NCBI GenBank assembly: GCA_002573605.1
Contig: PDNA01000041.1
Coordinates: 1-64,000, forward strand
Source of the DNA: Polytolypa hystricis UAMH7299
Taxonomy: Eukaryota; Ascomycota; Eurotiomycetes; Onygenales
Length of the DNA: 64,000 bases
Direction of reading: 5' to 3'
Below the pieces are notes generated by a model. That model had not been told where the DNA came from. It did not search any database and saw only the letters and a list, made by a program, of their open reading frames with translations. How positions within the stretch are numbered: position 1 is the stretch's first letter; each line of letters opens with the position of its first letter. A program made the translations under genes and the position numbers. Positions 31,083-41,544 of this stretch are shown in pieces.

Positions 31083-33360
31083 ATGGCCGGCACAACATCC
31101 AGCAACCAGAGTACTTCACGAACAGCTCTCATCTTATATGGTTCCGAAACCGGTAATTCGCAAGATGTAGCGGAAGAGCTGGGGCGGCTTGCGGAAAGGT
31201 TACACTTCACGACCCACGTCAGTGAGTTGGATGCGGTCAAGGCAGTGCGTTTATTCTTTCCCCCCTCTATCGCGATTTAAAAAAGGACCAATTTAGAGGC
31301 GCTCATAGCTAATTTTTCTTGACATCTTTGTGCTAGGATTCACTGAAAGATTATTCTTTGACTATATTTGCGCTTTCGACGACGGGACAGGGCGATTTTC
31401 CGGCGAATGGACGCGTGTTTTGGAAATCGCTACTTCTAAAACGGTTACCGCCTACGTACCTCGAGGGTGTGAATTTTACGCTTTTCGGACTGGGGGATAG
31501 CTCATACCCAAAGTATGGATATTTTTTGGTTCTTTCTGAATGGTTTAGATTTCCACGGTGATGATGGGGAGAGCTGACGCAAGGCCAAAAAACTGGACAG
31601 GTTCAATTGGGCGTCGCGAAAGCTGCATAAGCGGCTACTTCAACTTGGTGCGAATGAGATATACCCGGGTGGAGGGGCGGATGAACAGCATCCAGAGGGG
31701 TATGGATTCCAATTTTGGTAATATTTTACGCGTCAATTGGGGACTAATTGATTTTTTGCGGACTAGACTCGAGGGGTCTTTTGTTCCGTGGTCGTTGGAT
31801 TTGCGCAAATACCTCTTGGACAAGTTCCCGCTGCCCCACGGCCAACATCCTATACCGGACGACGTTCGATTACCGCCGAAATGGATTCTTGCTTCTTTCG
31901 ACGCGGACCTAGACGGAAAGATGAAGATATACCCGTCTCCTAGTACGTCAGAGAAGGAGAACTTGAAGAAACTAGATGAAGGATCAGAGTCCGAAAGGAT
32001 TGATCACGACGTACGGCCGATTCCAAACACGGTCGTTGCAACCCTTAAACAAAACGGAAGGATGACTCCCCAAGACCACTGGCAGGATGTCCGTCATCTT
32101 AAACTGACAGTTTCCGAGTCAATCACTTATGTTCCCGGCGACATCCTCCACATCACGCCCAAGAACTTTGCGACAAACATAGACACCTTGATTTCGATAA
32201 TGGGATGGGAAGATGTCGCAGATCAACCCCTATGCTTTATCCCAAACCCACAATCCCCCGCCCCCGCAGAGTTATCAGCGCCTCAGATACCCTTTCTACG
32301 TGACTGGCCTGGTTTTACCCTCCGTACTCTATTTACCGACTACCTAGATATCATGGCCATACCACGACGCTCATTCTTCTCTAGCATCGCGCACTTCACC
32401 GACGATTCGATGCACAAGGAGAGATTATTAGAATTTACGGACCCAGAATACATCGACGAGTTCTACGACTACACGACCCGACCGCGGCGCAGCATCCTAG
32501 AAATCCTGGAGGAATTCGACAGCGTAAAAGTCCCCTGGCAGCAGGCTTGCACAGTCTTCCCTATCCTTCGTGATCGACAGTTTAGCATTGCCAGCGGCGG
32601 CGAACTCAAAAGGGTACCATCGCCATCTGCAGATGGAGGAGGAGGAGGAGGCGGGACCAGCTTCGACCTCCTCGTCGCAATTGTCAAGTATCAAACTGTA
32701 ATCCGCAAAACCCGCGAGGGCGTGTGTACGCGATATCTCTCCGTGCTACAGCCCGGCAGCACGCTAAAAGTCAAAGTACAAAAAGGCGGGCTCAACACCT
32801 CAGTGAAACAATTACTCAACCCATGTGTTCTCGTCGGCCCAGGCACGGGCCTAGCTCCACTGCGCTCCCTCCTCTGGGAAAAAGCAGCAATGGCGCAAAC
32901 CTTCCGCAACAAACACGGGCCCGACACGCCCGTCCCCATGGGTCCCATAATCCTCCTCTTCGGCGGACGTAACCGCCATGCAGATTTCTTTTTCGAGAAC
33001 GAGTACCGGGCACTCTCGCGCGTTCTAGACCTGAAAGTCTTCACCGCGTTTTCGAGAGATCAGAAACAAAAGGTGTATGTTCAAGATATCATTAGACAGA
33101 ATTCGAGAGACTTCTTTAGGATATTGTGTGAGTTGCAGGGGATGGTGTATATATGTGGTTCATCGGGGAAGATGCCGCAGGCCATACGGGAGGCGCTGAT
33201 AGAGTGTTTTCAGAACCCTGATGGCGGGGCTCCATCTACCTCTGGCAGTGAGGATGCCAGTGAAAGGGAAGTTGGCGGCGTGAGTACTACTAGACAGGCT
33301 GCGGAGAAGTACTTTATGGATATGGAAAAGGTGGGAAGGTATAAACAGGAAACGTGGTGA
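31083..33360 (+). CDS. TAH18: NADPH-dependent diflavin reductase (Tah18/NDOR1), cytosolic Fe-S assembly
   Basis: Four exons: 31083-31244, 31337-31512, 31601-31699, 31767-33360. They total 2031 nt, or 676 residues, with consistent phases. The FMN/flavodoxin domain (about 1-170) shows LILYGSETGNSQDVAEELG, STTGQGDFP and LFGLGDSSYPKFNWASRKL. After GSFVPWSLDLR a linker leads to the FAD domain with RQFSIAS. The NADPH part has VGPGTGLAPLRSLL, LLFGGRNRHADFFFENEY and VYICGSSGKMPQAI. The protein ends KQETW. Tah18 passes electrons from NADPH through FAD and FMN to Dre2 for cytosolic and nuclear Fe-S cluster assembly. A run of seven Gly plus Asp/Ala interrupts the FAD domain between RVPSPSAD and TSFDLL, a low-complexity insertion in a loop. 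The length is slightly above the usual 600-640. Confidence 0.93.
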
Positions 33361-33840
33361 CAGAACTTTTCTCCCTGCGCGCTTTCGGGCATATAGACAT
33401 GAAATACATTAAAAGGAGTCTTTTTTGGTTGTTTGAACAAATCTATCTCGTCTTGTCGATCTATTAGAAGGAACTATGAATATAGCCATATTTTGGGCCT
33501 ATGAAGCAACTTCTGCTCCTACAAGTCGAGTCAACAGTCACTTGCTATGATATGGCAGCACATAATAAAAATACCCAGCGACTTCGCACCTGCGGAAACC
33601 GCAGCCTCGGCAGCCACGGTCTGACCCGAAAGGGTAGACTCGGAAAAGCTGCGCGGCTTGGCGTTGATTGGCGCGGCGATCAGCTGCGAAACCAAAGCTC
33701 CCGCAGAAGCAACAACCTCCACCGCCGGAAAGACACCACTTAGCACCGCTGAACAAGCCTACATTCCCACCACTCCAGCGTTCAGTGTGTTTTCTGGATA
33801 GGGCATTGTTTCTGTATTCCGCCTTTTTTTTCCTATCACA
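33361..33840. other. Intergenic region between TAH18 and ETFB
   Basis: No gene is seen. Codons on either strand are short and unsupported. It carries the promoter of the ETF beta gene, with a poly-T pyrimidine tract just upstream of its ATG. Confidence 0.6.
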
Positions 33841-34903
33841 ATGACGAATGCATTACGGATACTAGTGCCCGTGAAGCGGGTGATTGATTTTGCGGTGCGT
33901 CATCATCTTCTCCCCCCGACACTGCGGTGTGCGCCATACAAATTGCTGCGGTCCGGATTCCATTATGGCTAGGCAATGATGGCCTGAATTGGGGCCAATT
34001 GCTACAGTAGCGGGAGAAAAACCACTCCCCCCTGGATCATTATGCTAACTTAGCCCTGCCACTCCTCCCACAGATCAAACCCCGCATCAACAAAGCCCAA
34101 ACCGGCGTAGAGACCGCCGGCGTCAAGCACTCTCTAAACCCCTTCGATGAGCTCTCTATAGAAGAAGCCGTTCGCCTGCGCGAACGCAAAGGTCCCATGA
34201 AAGTCGCCGACATCCTCGCGATCTCAGCCGGCGGACCCAAATGCGCGGACACACTCCGAACCGCCATGGCCATGGGCGCCGATCGCGCAGTCCTCGTCGA
34301 TGTCCCCGAAAAGGCCGGTGATGCCGGCCTGGAGCCGTTGACCGTGGCCAAACTGTTGAAGAACGTGGTGCAAAAGGAGAATATCAACATGGTCCTGTTG
34401 GGCAAGCAGGCTATTGATGGCGACCAGGGTCAGACAGGCCAGATGCTGGCTGGTCTATTGGGTTGGTCGCAGGCGACGCAGGCGAGTAAAATTGTTGTCA
34501 AGGATGATGCTGGAACGGTGGAAGTGACGAGGGAAGTCGATGGTGGGGAGGAAACGCTCAAGGCTAAGTTGCCGATGATTATCACGACGGATTTGCGTCT
34601 GAATGAGCCGAGATATGCGAGCCTGCCGAATATTATGAAGGCAAAGAAGAAGTCGATGGAGAAGAAGACGTTGGCGGACTTTGAGGTTGAGGATAAGAGA
34701 CGGTTAACGACTTTGAAAGTTACGGGTAAGCTTTTATTTATGTTTTCATCTATTTTGCTCTGGTTATTTCTACGTGTAATGGCGGCTGCTAACCAGTGAT
34801 ATTTTTTACTCGTTTTTTAGAACCTCCCGCGAGACAAGGCGGCGGAAAGGTTGATGATGTGGATGGCATGATCGCGAAGCTCAAGGAGCTCGGTGCCCTT
34901 TAA
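33841..34903 (+). CDS. ETFB: Electron transfer flavoprotein beta subunit (mitochondrial)
   Basis: Three exons: 33841-33894, 34074-34725, 34821-34903; 789 nt and 262 residues, the standard family length. It opens MTNALRILVPVKRVIDFA and continues IKPRINKAQTGVETAGVKHS, LNPFDELSIEEAVRLRE, LGKQAIDGDQGQTGQMLAGL and IITTDLRLNEPRYASLPNIM, followed by KAKKKSMEKK. These are the AMP-binding and recognition-loop regions of ETF-beta. The C-terminus (after GGGKVDDVDG) is IAKLKELGAL. With ETF-alpha it carries electrons from matrix acyl-CoA and amino-acid dehydrogenases to ETF-ubiquinone oxidoreductase. The N-terminus has no long cleaved presequence, as usual for ETF-beta. The 179-nt first intron is the longest in the window's housekeeping genes. 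Confidence 0.95.
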
Positions 34904-36062
34904 GGCCTTATTGCTATTTTTACGCTACCTATTTGCCATTGTGTCTGTCCTATTTGTTTTTTTTTTTTTATATCTTTTTTTAGGATGGGAGAGGGAAGGG
35001 GAAAGTAAAAGACTTTCAAACTGTTTAACACATGTATATACCATAGATACACACACACCCACGCACAAAATATGTATCCATAACCCTGACGAAATCTTTT
35101 GGCTCGCATTTCCAAATATTCAGGTGGTGCTAGGTTCAAAATGAAGGTTAATGAAGATAATTAATAATAAACTCAAACCCCATCTATCGAATGCCAGTGT
35201 TTCTTCCCCCCCTAGTCGCCCCCTGATGGCTGAATTGGGGGGGGGGGGCGTTCTAGTCCTTGCTACCTCCTACAAGCTTTGAGACAAACACCAACACCAA
35301 CAACCACCTCTATAGTATGTAAGATGGGGGTCGCGGCCACTAAGTCAGAGTAGCCCATTTTTGATTTGCTGTCTTTTATAGCATTTTTTTGGGCATATGA
35401 TATTTGGAACTTATGCTGCTTTTTACTTAAACAAATCCCATTTGAACCTAACCATCAATATTTTATCTTTTAACATAACCCGCGGTTGGCCCCATGGTTT
35501 GTTGTGATTGCCATTGTCCTATAGGGCTGCTTTTGTTTATTATTTGATATATTTATAAAGATAAGTTGGATACCATAAATTCAATCTAACAAATAGCTAT
35601 AAGCGCACAGGGGAAAAAAAAGAAAGAAAAAAAGAAAACGACGCTATATACACGACAAACAAAAATACATTTATAGAAGTTGGTGGTCAGGCTTCGTGGA
35701 CCTAATTTCGCCCAAGTCCACAATGAAAGGGGAACATGTGTTGCGAGAGAGGTGTTATAAACAGCATTTTCTTCGTATGTACTGAGAATCTTTGCACTAT
35801 AATGAATATTTTTTTACTAATATAAACTAAAAGTCCACAAAGGAAGAAAAGACACTCCTCGGAAGCGCAGTCGGATGCGTAAAATTCATAAAAATGGTAT
35901 CAATTAAAAGTGGGACGATAAACTCCGTACCAGGACTCCAGATATCCCTTCCTCTTGCAGATCGAAACTTTGGCGAATCGGCGTCCCGAACCGGTGTGTC
36001 AGCATCATCGCTCCAGCTCAGGCTCGCGTCAACCCGTGCTCAGTGATGCTCAGGATTCCAAA
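34904..36062. other. Low-complexity intergenic region
   Basis: No gene is supported. It holds a T12-type run after the ETFB stop, a G12 run at 35237-35248 and an A-rich purine tract at about 35617-35640. The last 120 bp are the 3' flank of the kinase-like gene on the other strand. Confidence 0.6.
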
Positions 36063-38501
36063 TCACTTCCCATCACCCTCTTCGACCGGACGCGCACCAA
36101 CCGTCCGCTCGCATCCAACATTGCCTCGCCTTGCCTCGAACTTTGTCAAATTTACGCGACTCTCGTTATGGACGAGGATTGGGCTACCGCCGCCAGAAGG
36201 GGGGACCATAATGGGATGCGCAGGGGCCCGGTGCCTGACACCCTCCATTTCCTTGACGGCCGTCTGCCGTTTTCGCTTTTTCCCGGATAGCTTGGAAAGC
36301 CTCTTATTTGGGGGGCTTGGGCGAAGGGAGGCGCGGTCGAAGTCGACGAGCATGACGCGGCGGCGCTCGTCGTTCCAGAGCCGATTGGTATCGCGCTCGT
36401 CGCCGTGGTTCACACCCTCGGTCCAGACAGCCTGCGAGGAGCGTCGTACCTCTGCCGTCATATCTGGCACACCTGCTTCCGCTGCCGTCTCGCCGCCCCA
36501 CGACATCAGCATCATGTGGACGACTCTAGCCCCGCCGGGGAGAATGTAGCCCTGGTCTAGCCGCACGAGTCCCAGGTGCACCGGTACCACCTCGCCCTGG
36601 AGTTTGTCGAGCCGCGCGTAGATATTACTCTCGTGCTCTAGGTGGCGGAGACCACCCGGCAACGTCCCCTTGGCCACGAACGTGTAGCCATACGGCGCCA
36701 GCTCTAGCTTGAAGAGCACTCCTATCGCTCCCATCTTGCCCCAGCCCTTTAACGACCTGCAATCCCGATACGGGTTCTTGCATAGCCGCTCGCCCACCAG
36801 GCGGGCGAGCTCGTGAGCGTCGATGGCGTGCCGGTTGCCACTTTCGGCGGTTCGGTGCGAGAACACGTTGGGGCAGTTGCCGTCGAGATCCCAGCCTCTC
36901 TTGAGAGCCAACAAGCAAGCCTGCGTGCAGTACTGCTTGGTGGGTGCAGAATCGGACATTTGAGCATCCTCATCTTCGGAGCTGCCGCTTGATGGACCTT
37001 CCTTCCGCTTATTAACATCCGTCCTCGTCCAAGAGCGGGGTTGGCTGCCGTCCGACTCGTCCTCTTCATCGTCCTTGCGTTCTCTGTGAAGCACTGCCGC
37101 GGCCCTGCACGACGACCTAGAGCGCAACGAGACTTCTCGGCCGGTCGGTCCCGCATTGGACTTAAACTCTGAGCCGTCCGTTGCTTGCGACAACGAGGCC
37201 GCCGACTGCGAATCCGTGTCCTCTATCTCGAGAAGATGCGCTGCATCTTCATACGGTTCCCTCCACCTTCTCAGTGCTACATTTGCCTCCTGCTCAGCCG
37301 CATTAAGTGAGCCTCCCTCGAGAGCGTCCGATCGCAGGCTCAGCAGGCAGAAGCTGGCCAGTTGAGCCACTGCAGTGCGCGACACCTTATTGGTCCAATC
37401 ATTGATTGACGGCTCGCCCACCTCTTCATCCGGCACACAGAGATGATAATACAACGTCTGTGTGTCAGCTCGGTCGATATGTAGGAATACTAAGGATTTG
37501 CCGGAAGCGACGTAGCCATATGCAACACCATAGTTGACCATGTAGTCAAAGACCTGCGTCAACGCCATAGCAATCCCTTCTTCTTCCCTTTCTCGTTCCT
37601 GTAATTCCTTACCGTTGCTGGACTTGCCGCTATTAAGCCGCTGAATGACCTCAATGAACAGCTCCTCGTTCGCCAGGGCGAGCTTGAGATACTCGACCGC
37701 AAACTTGTGGGCTGCCTTGTAGTCATAGACAAAAGCCAGGCTCTCATCTCCGCCTGGGCACGTACGGACCCCTAATCCGTCAGGTTTCGTTGGCGGAGGC
37801 TTGACTCTTTGCTCGGACGCAACTCGTTTGTTCGGCCCGGTCCGCCGTCTCCGTTCTTGCCTTTCCTCGCTCGTGTCCTCCTCCCCAATCTGAACAACAT
37901 CGCTCAGTTGCGAGAAATCGCGAGTGTTGTTACTGAACCGTAGCCCCGTAAACCGGTACTCCCTACGCAGTCCCTCTTCGTCGTATATAGGACGTAGAAT
38001 TTCCCATACAGGTTCTTCCACCGCAAGCGTCTCAAAGTAGTCGATAGCATTCTCGTTGCCGGCCGGTTTACGAGAGATTGATGTACCTATGTCGGTGGTT
38101 GTACTTTCCTGATAGAAGAGTCGCTTCTCCCCACAGGCCCTCCTGATCACTTCAAAATGGTGTTGTCGCTGGCTGTTCGTGAACTCGATCCAAGGACGAA
38201 GCCACTTTGGGTAGTATTTGCCCTCGACCCTCGTAAAACCCGTCGTGCACTTAGACTTGCTGGCAAGCGCGAGCTTCTTGTAGAGGTGAAAGTGGCAGTT
38301 GTATAGGTATTCGTCCAGCGTGGTCTTCTGGTTCTTGCGCTGCCTCTCCTCATCTCGTGCTTTTGCTTCCTCTAGCTCGCGCCGCCTCTCCTCATCTCGT
38401 GCTTTTGCTTCCTCTAGCTCGCGCCGCCTCTCCTCATCTCGTGCCTTTGCTTCCTCTAGCTCGCGCTGGAGGCGCTGGATTTCTCGAATGTATTCGGACA
38501 T
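36063..38501 (-). CDS. Large fungal kinase-like protein (FunK1-like expanded family) with N-terminal coiled coil
   Basis: A single exon of 812 residues from the ATG at 38501 (MSEYIREIQRLQRELEEAKA); the frame extends 12 codons further only from a TTG. Residues about 12-60 form a charged coiled coil made of three copies of RELEEAKARDEERR. KTTLDEYLYNCHFHL opens the conserved region. In the middle, AFVYDYKAAHKFAVEYLKLA and YMVNYGVAYGYVASGKSLVF match a fungal family I recognise, which is widely expanded in Eurotiomycetes. An acidic linker follows, then QYCTQACLLALKRGWDLDGN, a C/H-type entry to the kinase-like C-lobe. The catalytic-loop equivalent is VNHGDERDTNRLW and the metal site is VMLVDFDRAS (DFG to DFD). 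So a phosphotransferase fold is likely and activity uncertain. The role is unknown. Confidence 0.75.
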   Translation of the reverse strand: MSEYIREIQRLQRELEEAKARDEERRRELEEAKARDEERRRELEEAKARDEERQRKNQKTTLDEYLYNCHFHLYKKLALASKSKCTTGFTRVEGKYYPKWLRPWIEFTNSQRQHHFEVIRRACGEKRLFYQESTTTDIGTSISRKPAGNENAIDYFETLAVEEPVWEILRPIYDEEGLRREYRFTGLRFSNNTRDFSQLSDVVQIGEEDTSEERQERRRRTGPNKRVASEQRVKPPPTKPDGLGVRTCPGGDESLAFVYDYKAAHKFAVEYLKLALANEELFIEVIQRLNSGKSSNGKELQEREREEEGIAMALTQVFDYMVNYGVAYGYVASGKSLVFLHIDRADTQTLYYHLCVPDEEVGEPSINDWTNKVSRTAVAQLASFCLLSLRSDALEGGSLNAAEQEANVALRRWREPYEDAAHLLEIEDTDSQSAASLSQATDGSEFKSNAGPTGREVSLRSRSSCRAAAVLHRERKDDEEDESDGSQPRSWTRTDVNKRKEGPSSGSSEDEDAQMSDSAPTKQYCTQACLLALKRGWDLDGNCPNVFSHRTAESGNRHAIDAHELARLVGERLCKNPYRDCRSLKGWGKMGAIGVLFKLELAPYGYTFVAKGTLPGGLRHLEHESNIYARLDKLQGEVVPVHLGLVRLDQGYILPGGARVVHMMLMSWGGETAAEAGVPDMTAEVRRSSQAVWTEGVNHGDERDTNRLWNDERRRVMLVDFDRASLRPSPPNKRLSKLSGKKRKRQTAVKEMEGVRHRAPAHPIMVPPSGGGSPILVHNESRVNLTKFEARRGNVGCERTVGARPVEEGDGK
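38341..38466 (-). repeat. Three tandem copies of a 42-bp coding repeat
   Basis: CTCCTCATCTCGTGCTTTTG recurs every 42 bp three times on the plus strand; the third copy differs by a T-to-C change (GCCTTTG). On the coding strand each unit is 14 residues (RELEEAKARDEERR). This equals two heptads, so changes in copy number keep coiled-coil register. Confidence 0.92.
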
Positions 38502-40531
38502 CGAATGCAACAGAATATGTCGTGGTGAGGTCGGCAACCTGTTTCAGTCCTAGGAAGGCTACGTCAAGAGACACCAAGTGGTTCAGTTGTTGAAAGTGTT
38601 CCACCAAGCCAAAAGCACAACATTGCACAGTGACCTCTATGGATCCCCCCAAGCTGAAAAGCTTGCATATGGATATGAATAAAGAAAGCAATCGTAGCCT
38701 CACATAAGGATTGGGACTTCGAGCTCACTCAGGCTCGAACCCACAACCAAGGGGTGGACCTTATAAGTCTCAGTGGGGTCAAAGCTAAAAAGCTGGGTTC
38801 TTGGGTGAGGTTGCATAACCCATCACGTGATCTTGATATCGAACCTTGGAAAGTAGCAGATCATACAGAGGATTATGAAAGAAGAGCTCCCTCTATATAC
38901 TAGGTAGGATGTATAATCTTTTTTTACTCCACCCCGACTCAAATCGGAATGCGCCTGCCGCAGAATATAAGGAAATCTCGAAAATTCCCGCGTAACTACA
39001 TGTCTCTCTCCCCTTTCTCCTCCCCCTCGTCCAGTTCCGGACTGGAAGCGGGCCTACTTTACCTCACCCCTCATGTCTGAAAGGAGAAACTGAGTTAACC
39101 GAGCTACTGCAAAGCATAGAATGAGCGCTTACACCCCCCTATCATAGAGAGATCAGAGGCACAATTTGATGGACCACAAGAGCTTCAGGGGCCAGAAAGT
39201 AGCTGCGTGAGTCAACTGTGCTGAAGATATATGGATGGGAAGATCATTGATCAGGACGCTCCTGACACCTCACACTCCAATATCAGCAGCCATATAAGCC
39301 CAAGCAGACCTCGCTGGATGTGATGCAATAAACTGCTTTCCAGTGTTTACCACTGAAGCTTAGCGGGGTTCAAGATGAATGTGCCTGTGAGTAGTGCAGT
39401 CCAGAAGACAATGTTCTCGAGCCATGAGTAGTTCAAACTATGAAGATGCATATCTTTGCTCGGATTTTTCAGCCTGAAGCATTCATGACATATTAAACAG
39501 GAACTCACTGTGTGAGCAAGGACACAATCTCTTCATCTCCTTACCCTATATCCCCAATCCCCCTCCCAAAAAAAGAAAAAAAGAAAAAATATCTAAATCG
39601 CCAGGACAGCTGATAATGGCTTTTGTCCAGTCCTAAGGGTCCTGGCTAGAGAGGCTGAGATGAGGGATACTGATTGCTGGTCTTCGACCCAGCATGGTAT
39701 CCCCGGCTCAGCACTGGCAATGCTTGTCCCGGGCGAAGAACGGCATGTAGAGTGTGCTTGTGACTCTGCAGCCCTCTTGCGTCGCCCTGAGATGACTATC
39801 ACTCAGCTTCTGCTCACTCAAAACAACAAACTCAATCGAATATTCTCATTATCAACAAGCCGGATCGTACTCACGATGTGCGCGTATATTAAGCCTATTC
39901 TGTCGCCTTTTCCGCGCCGCTAAATCCGTGATACCGGTCCATGCGTCTTCCATGCATACGGCCTGCGTTGTTTTTGGTAAGCAGGGGTATTGCTATCCGA
40001 GTACTATGCATCTAGTAGTGATGAATTTGAGCACTACTACTTACCTCAGCTAGCTGTGGCATCCGCGTAAGCTGGATCTGATATGCAGCCATTTTGGGCT
40101 TATTAACACGCAAATATAAAGTAGCGCAGACAGTAAGTAACTGATATGTGACAGTGGAAAGTCTTGAGGGGAGGTCACGTCGAGTTGAGGAAACATAGAG
40201 GTGGGTTCCAGCTCTGTAATCGAGTATGGAGTCCAGGCAGGCCCTGATGGTGACGAAATCGCGCGGTAACCTAACTAGTACTCTGTAACAGTTCAGGAAC
40301 CTCGCGCGAGGTATCGGTGGAATGAGAATTCCGGAGGGTTTTCTATTCGGACTTACCGGGGCTAAGTATGGCGAGAGGACTCCGACCAGGCCCTAGGATT
40401 ATATGATTCTATTATTTAAGGCTTGAAGACTGCCAGTGTAATGCTCAGTTCTTCATCACGTTGAAATTTCACTCCGGGGTCTTACTTTCTATGATCAGGA
40501 TTTATAGTATCTACCCCATTCATCAGCCATA
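38502..40531. other. 2-kb region without a supported gene
   Basis: No coding model holds. A tRNA-like T-loop (GGTTCGAGCC on minus, near 38733) occurs without a matching cloverleaf. An A-rich tract lies near 39570-39590. Confidence 0.5.
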
Positions 40532-41544
40532 ATGACTTTCCATCCTGATTCCGTACCAGATCTCACAGGTAAAGTATATATCGTCACTGGGGGGACTTCT
40601 GGCATGTCAGTCTTCCTCTCCTATCCAATGAAGCATGAACTCTCAATGAATGTTAACCCACATGTACAGAGGCTATAACACCGTTGCCTGTCTCGCACAG
40701 CATGGTGCTCACATCTACCTATGCGCCCGCTCTTCCGCAAAGGGGTCCGACGCTGTCACTGGTATCAAAACCCTCTACCCGCAAGCGCGCATCACAGTCC
40801 TAGAAATGGACCATTTATCTCTTGCATCTGTGGCCCCAGCAGCCAAGTTTTTCCTATCCCGGGAGATTGTCCTGCACAGACTAGTCAACAATGCCAGCAT
40901 AATGGCAACACCTTTCAAGATAACCAACAACAGACATGAAGCGTAATGGCAAACAAACTACCTCGCCCACTGGCTCTTCACCACTCACCTCCTACCCATT
41001 ATGCTCAGCACTGCAGACTCTCCCGCCAGGGAGCGTGCGAATTGTCAACTTGACTTCATCAGGCCATTACTCTACGCCTAAGGACGGCATCAATTTCGCC
41101 GACACATCACTCCCAAATGCCGGTGGTGTGATGTGTTACGGCCAGTCGAAACTCACCAATATCCTCCACACCAAAACACTCAACAAGTCGTACGGGCCCG
41201 GCTCACCCAGCGCTAAAGCCGGGGAAGGCGAGATATGGACCGCAGCCGTGCATCCTGGCTTAGTAGACAGTCAACTAGCCGCGCATGCTGAAATACCAAA
41301 GGCCATGATGGCAGTATTCAAGGTATTGAGTGTTCTTGGGTGGTTTATGGATGCGGATAGGGGCTCGTGAACTAGTGTCTTCTGTGTGGCAAGTCCGGAC
41401 ATGAAGAATGAGCAAAGTGGGACTTATTTTCAGCGGATTGCGGAGAAGGGATGGCAGAGTAAGCTGGCGAAGGATATGGGTCTTGCTGATAAGTTGGAAG
41501 AGTGGACGAGGGAGGAGATGAAGAATGGAGGGTGGATCGATTGA
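40532..41544 (+). pseudogene. Short-chain dehydrogenase (retinol-dehydrogenase-like) pseudogene
   Basis: Exon 1 (40532-40605) starts MTFHPDSVPDLTGKVYIVTG with GTSGI; a 64-nt intron follows. Exon 2 reads GYNTVACLAQHGAHIYLCAR, MDHLSLASVAPAAKFF and LVNNASIMATPF. Then come three lesions. TAA at 40944-40946 stands where relatives have Gln (before WQTNYLAHWLFTTHLLP). A net 1-nt loss near 41011-41020 shifts the frame so that LPPGSVRIVNLTSSGHYS follows out of phase. TGA at 41368-41370 stands where relatives have Trp (before TSVFCVASPDMKNEQSGTYF). The rest (YGQSKLTNILHTKTL with the YxxxK motif; AAVHPGLV; LADKLEEWTREEMKNGGWI) is well preserved to the final TGA at 41542. Both nonsense codons are transitions. 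This is a young, clear pseudogene. Confidence 0.85.

Noticed and set aside
38720..38800. Minus-strand GGTTCGAGCC with a TTATAAG loop, tRNA-Ile(TAT)-like
   Set aside because: T-stem pairs fail at two positions and no acceptor stem forms. At best it is a decayed tRNA.
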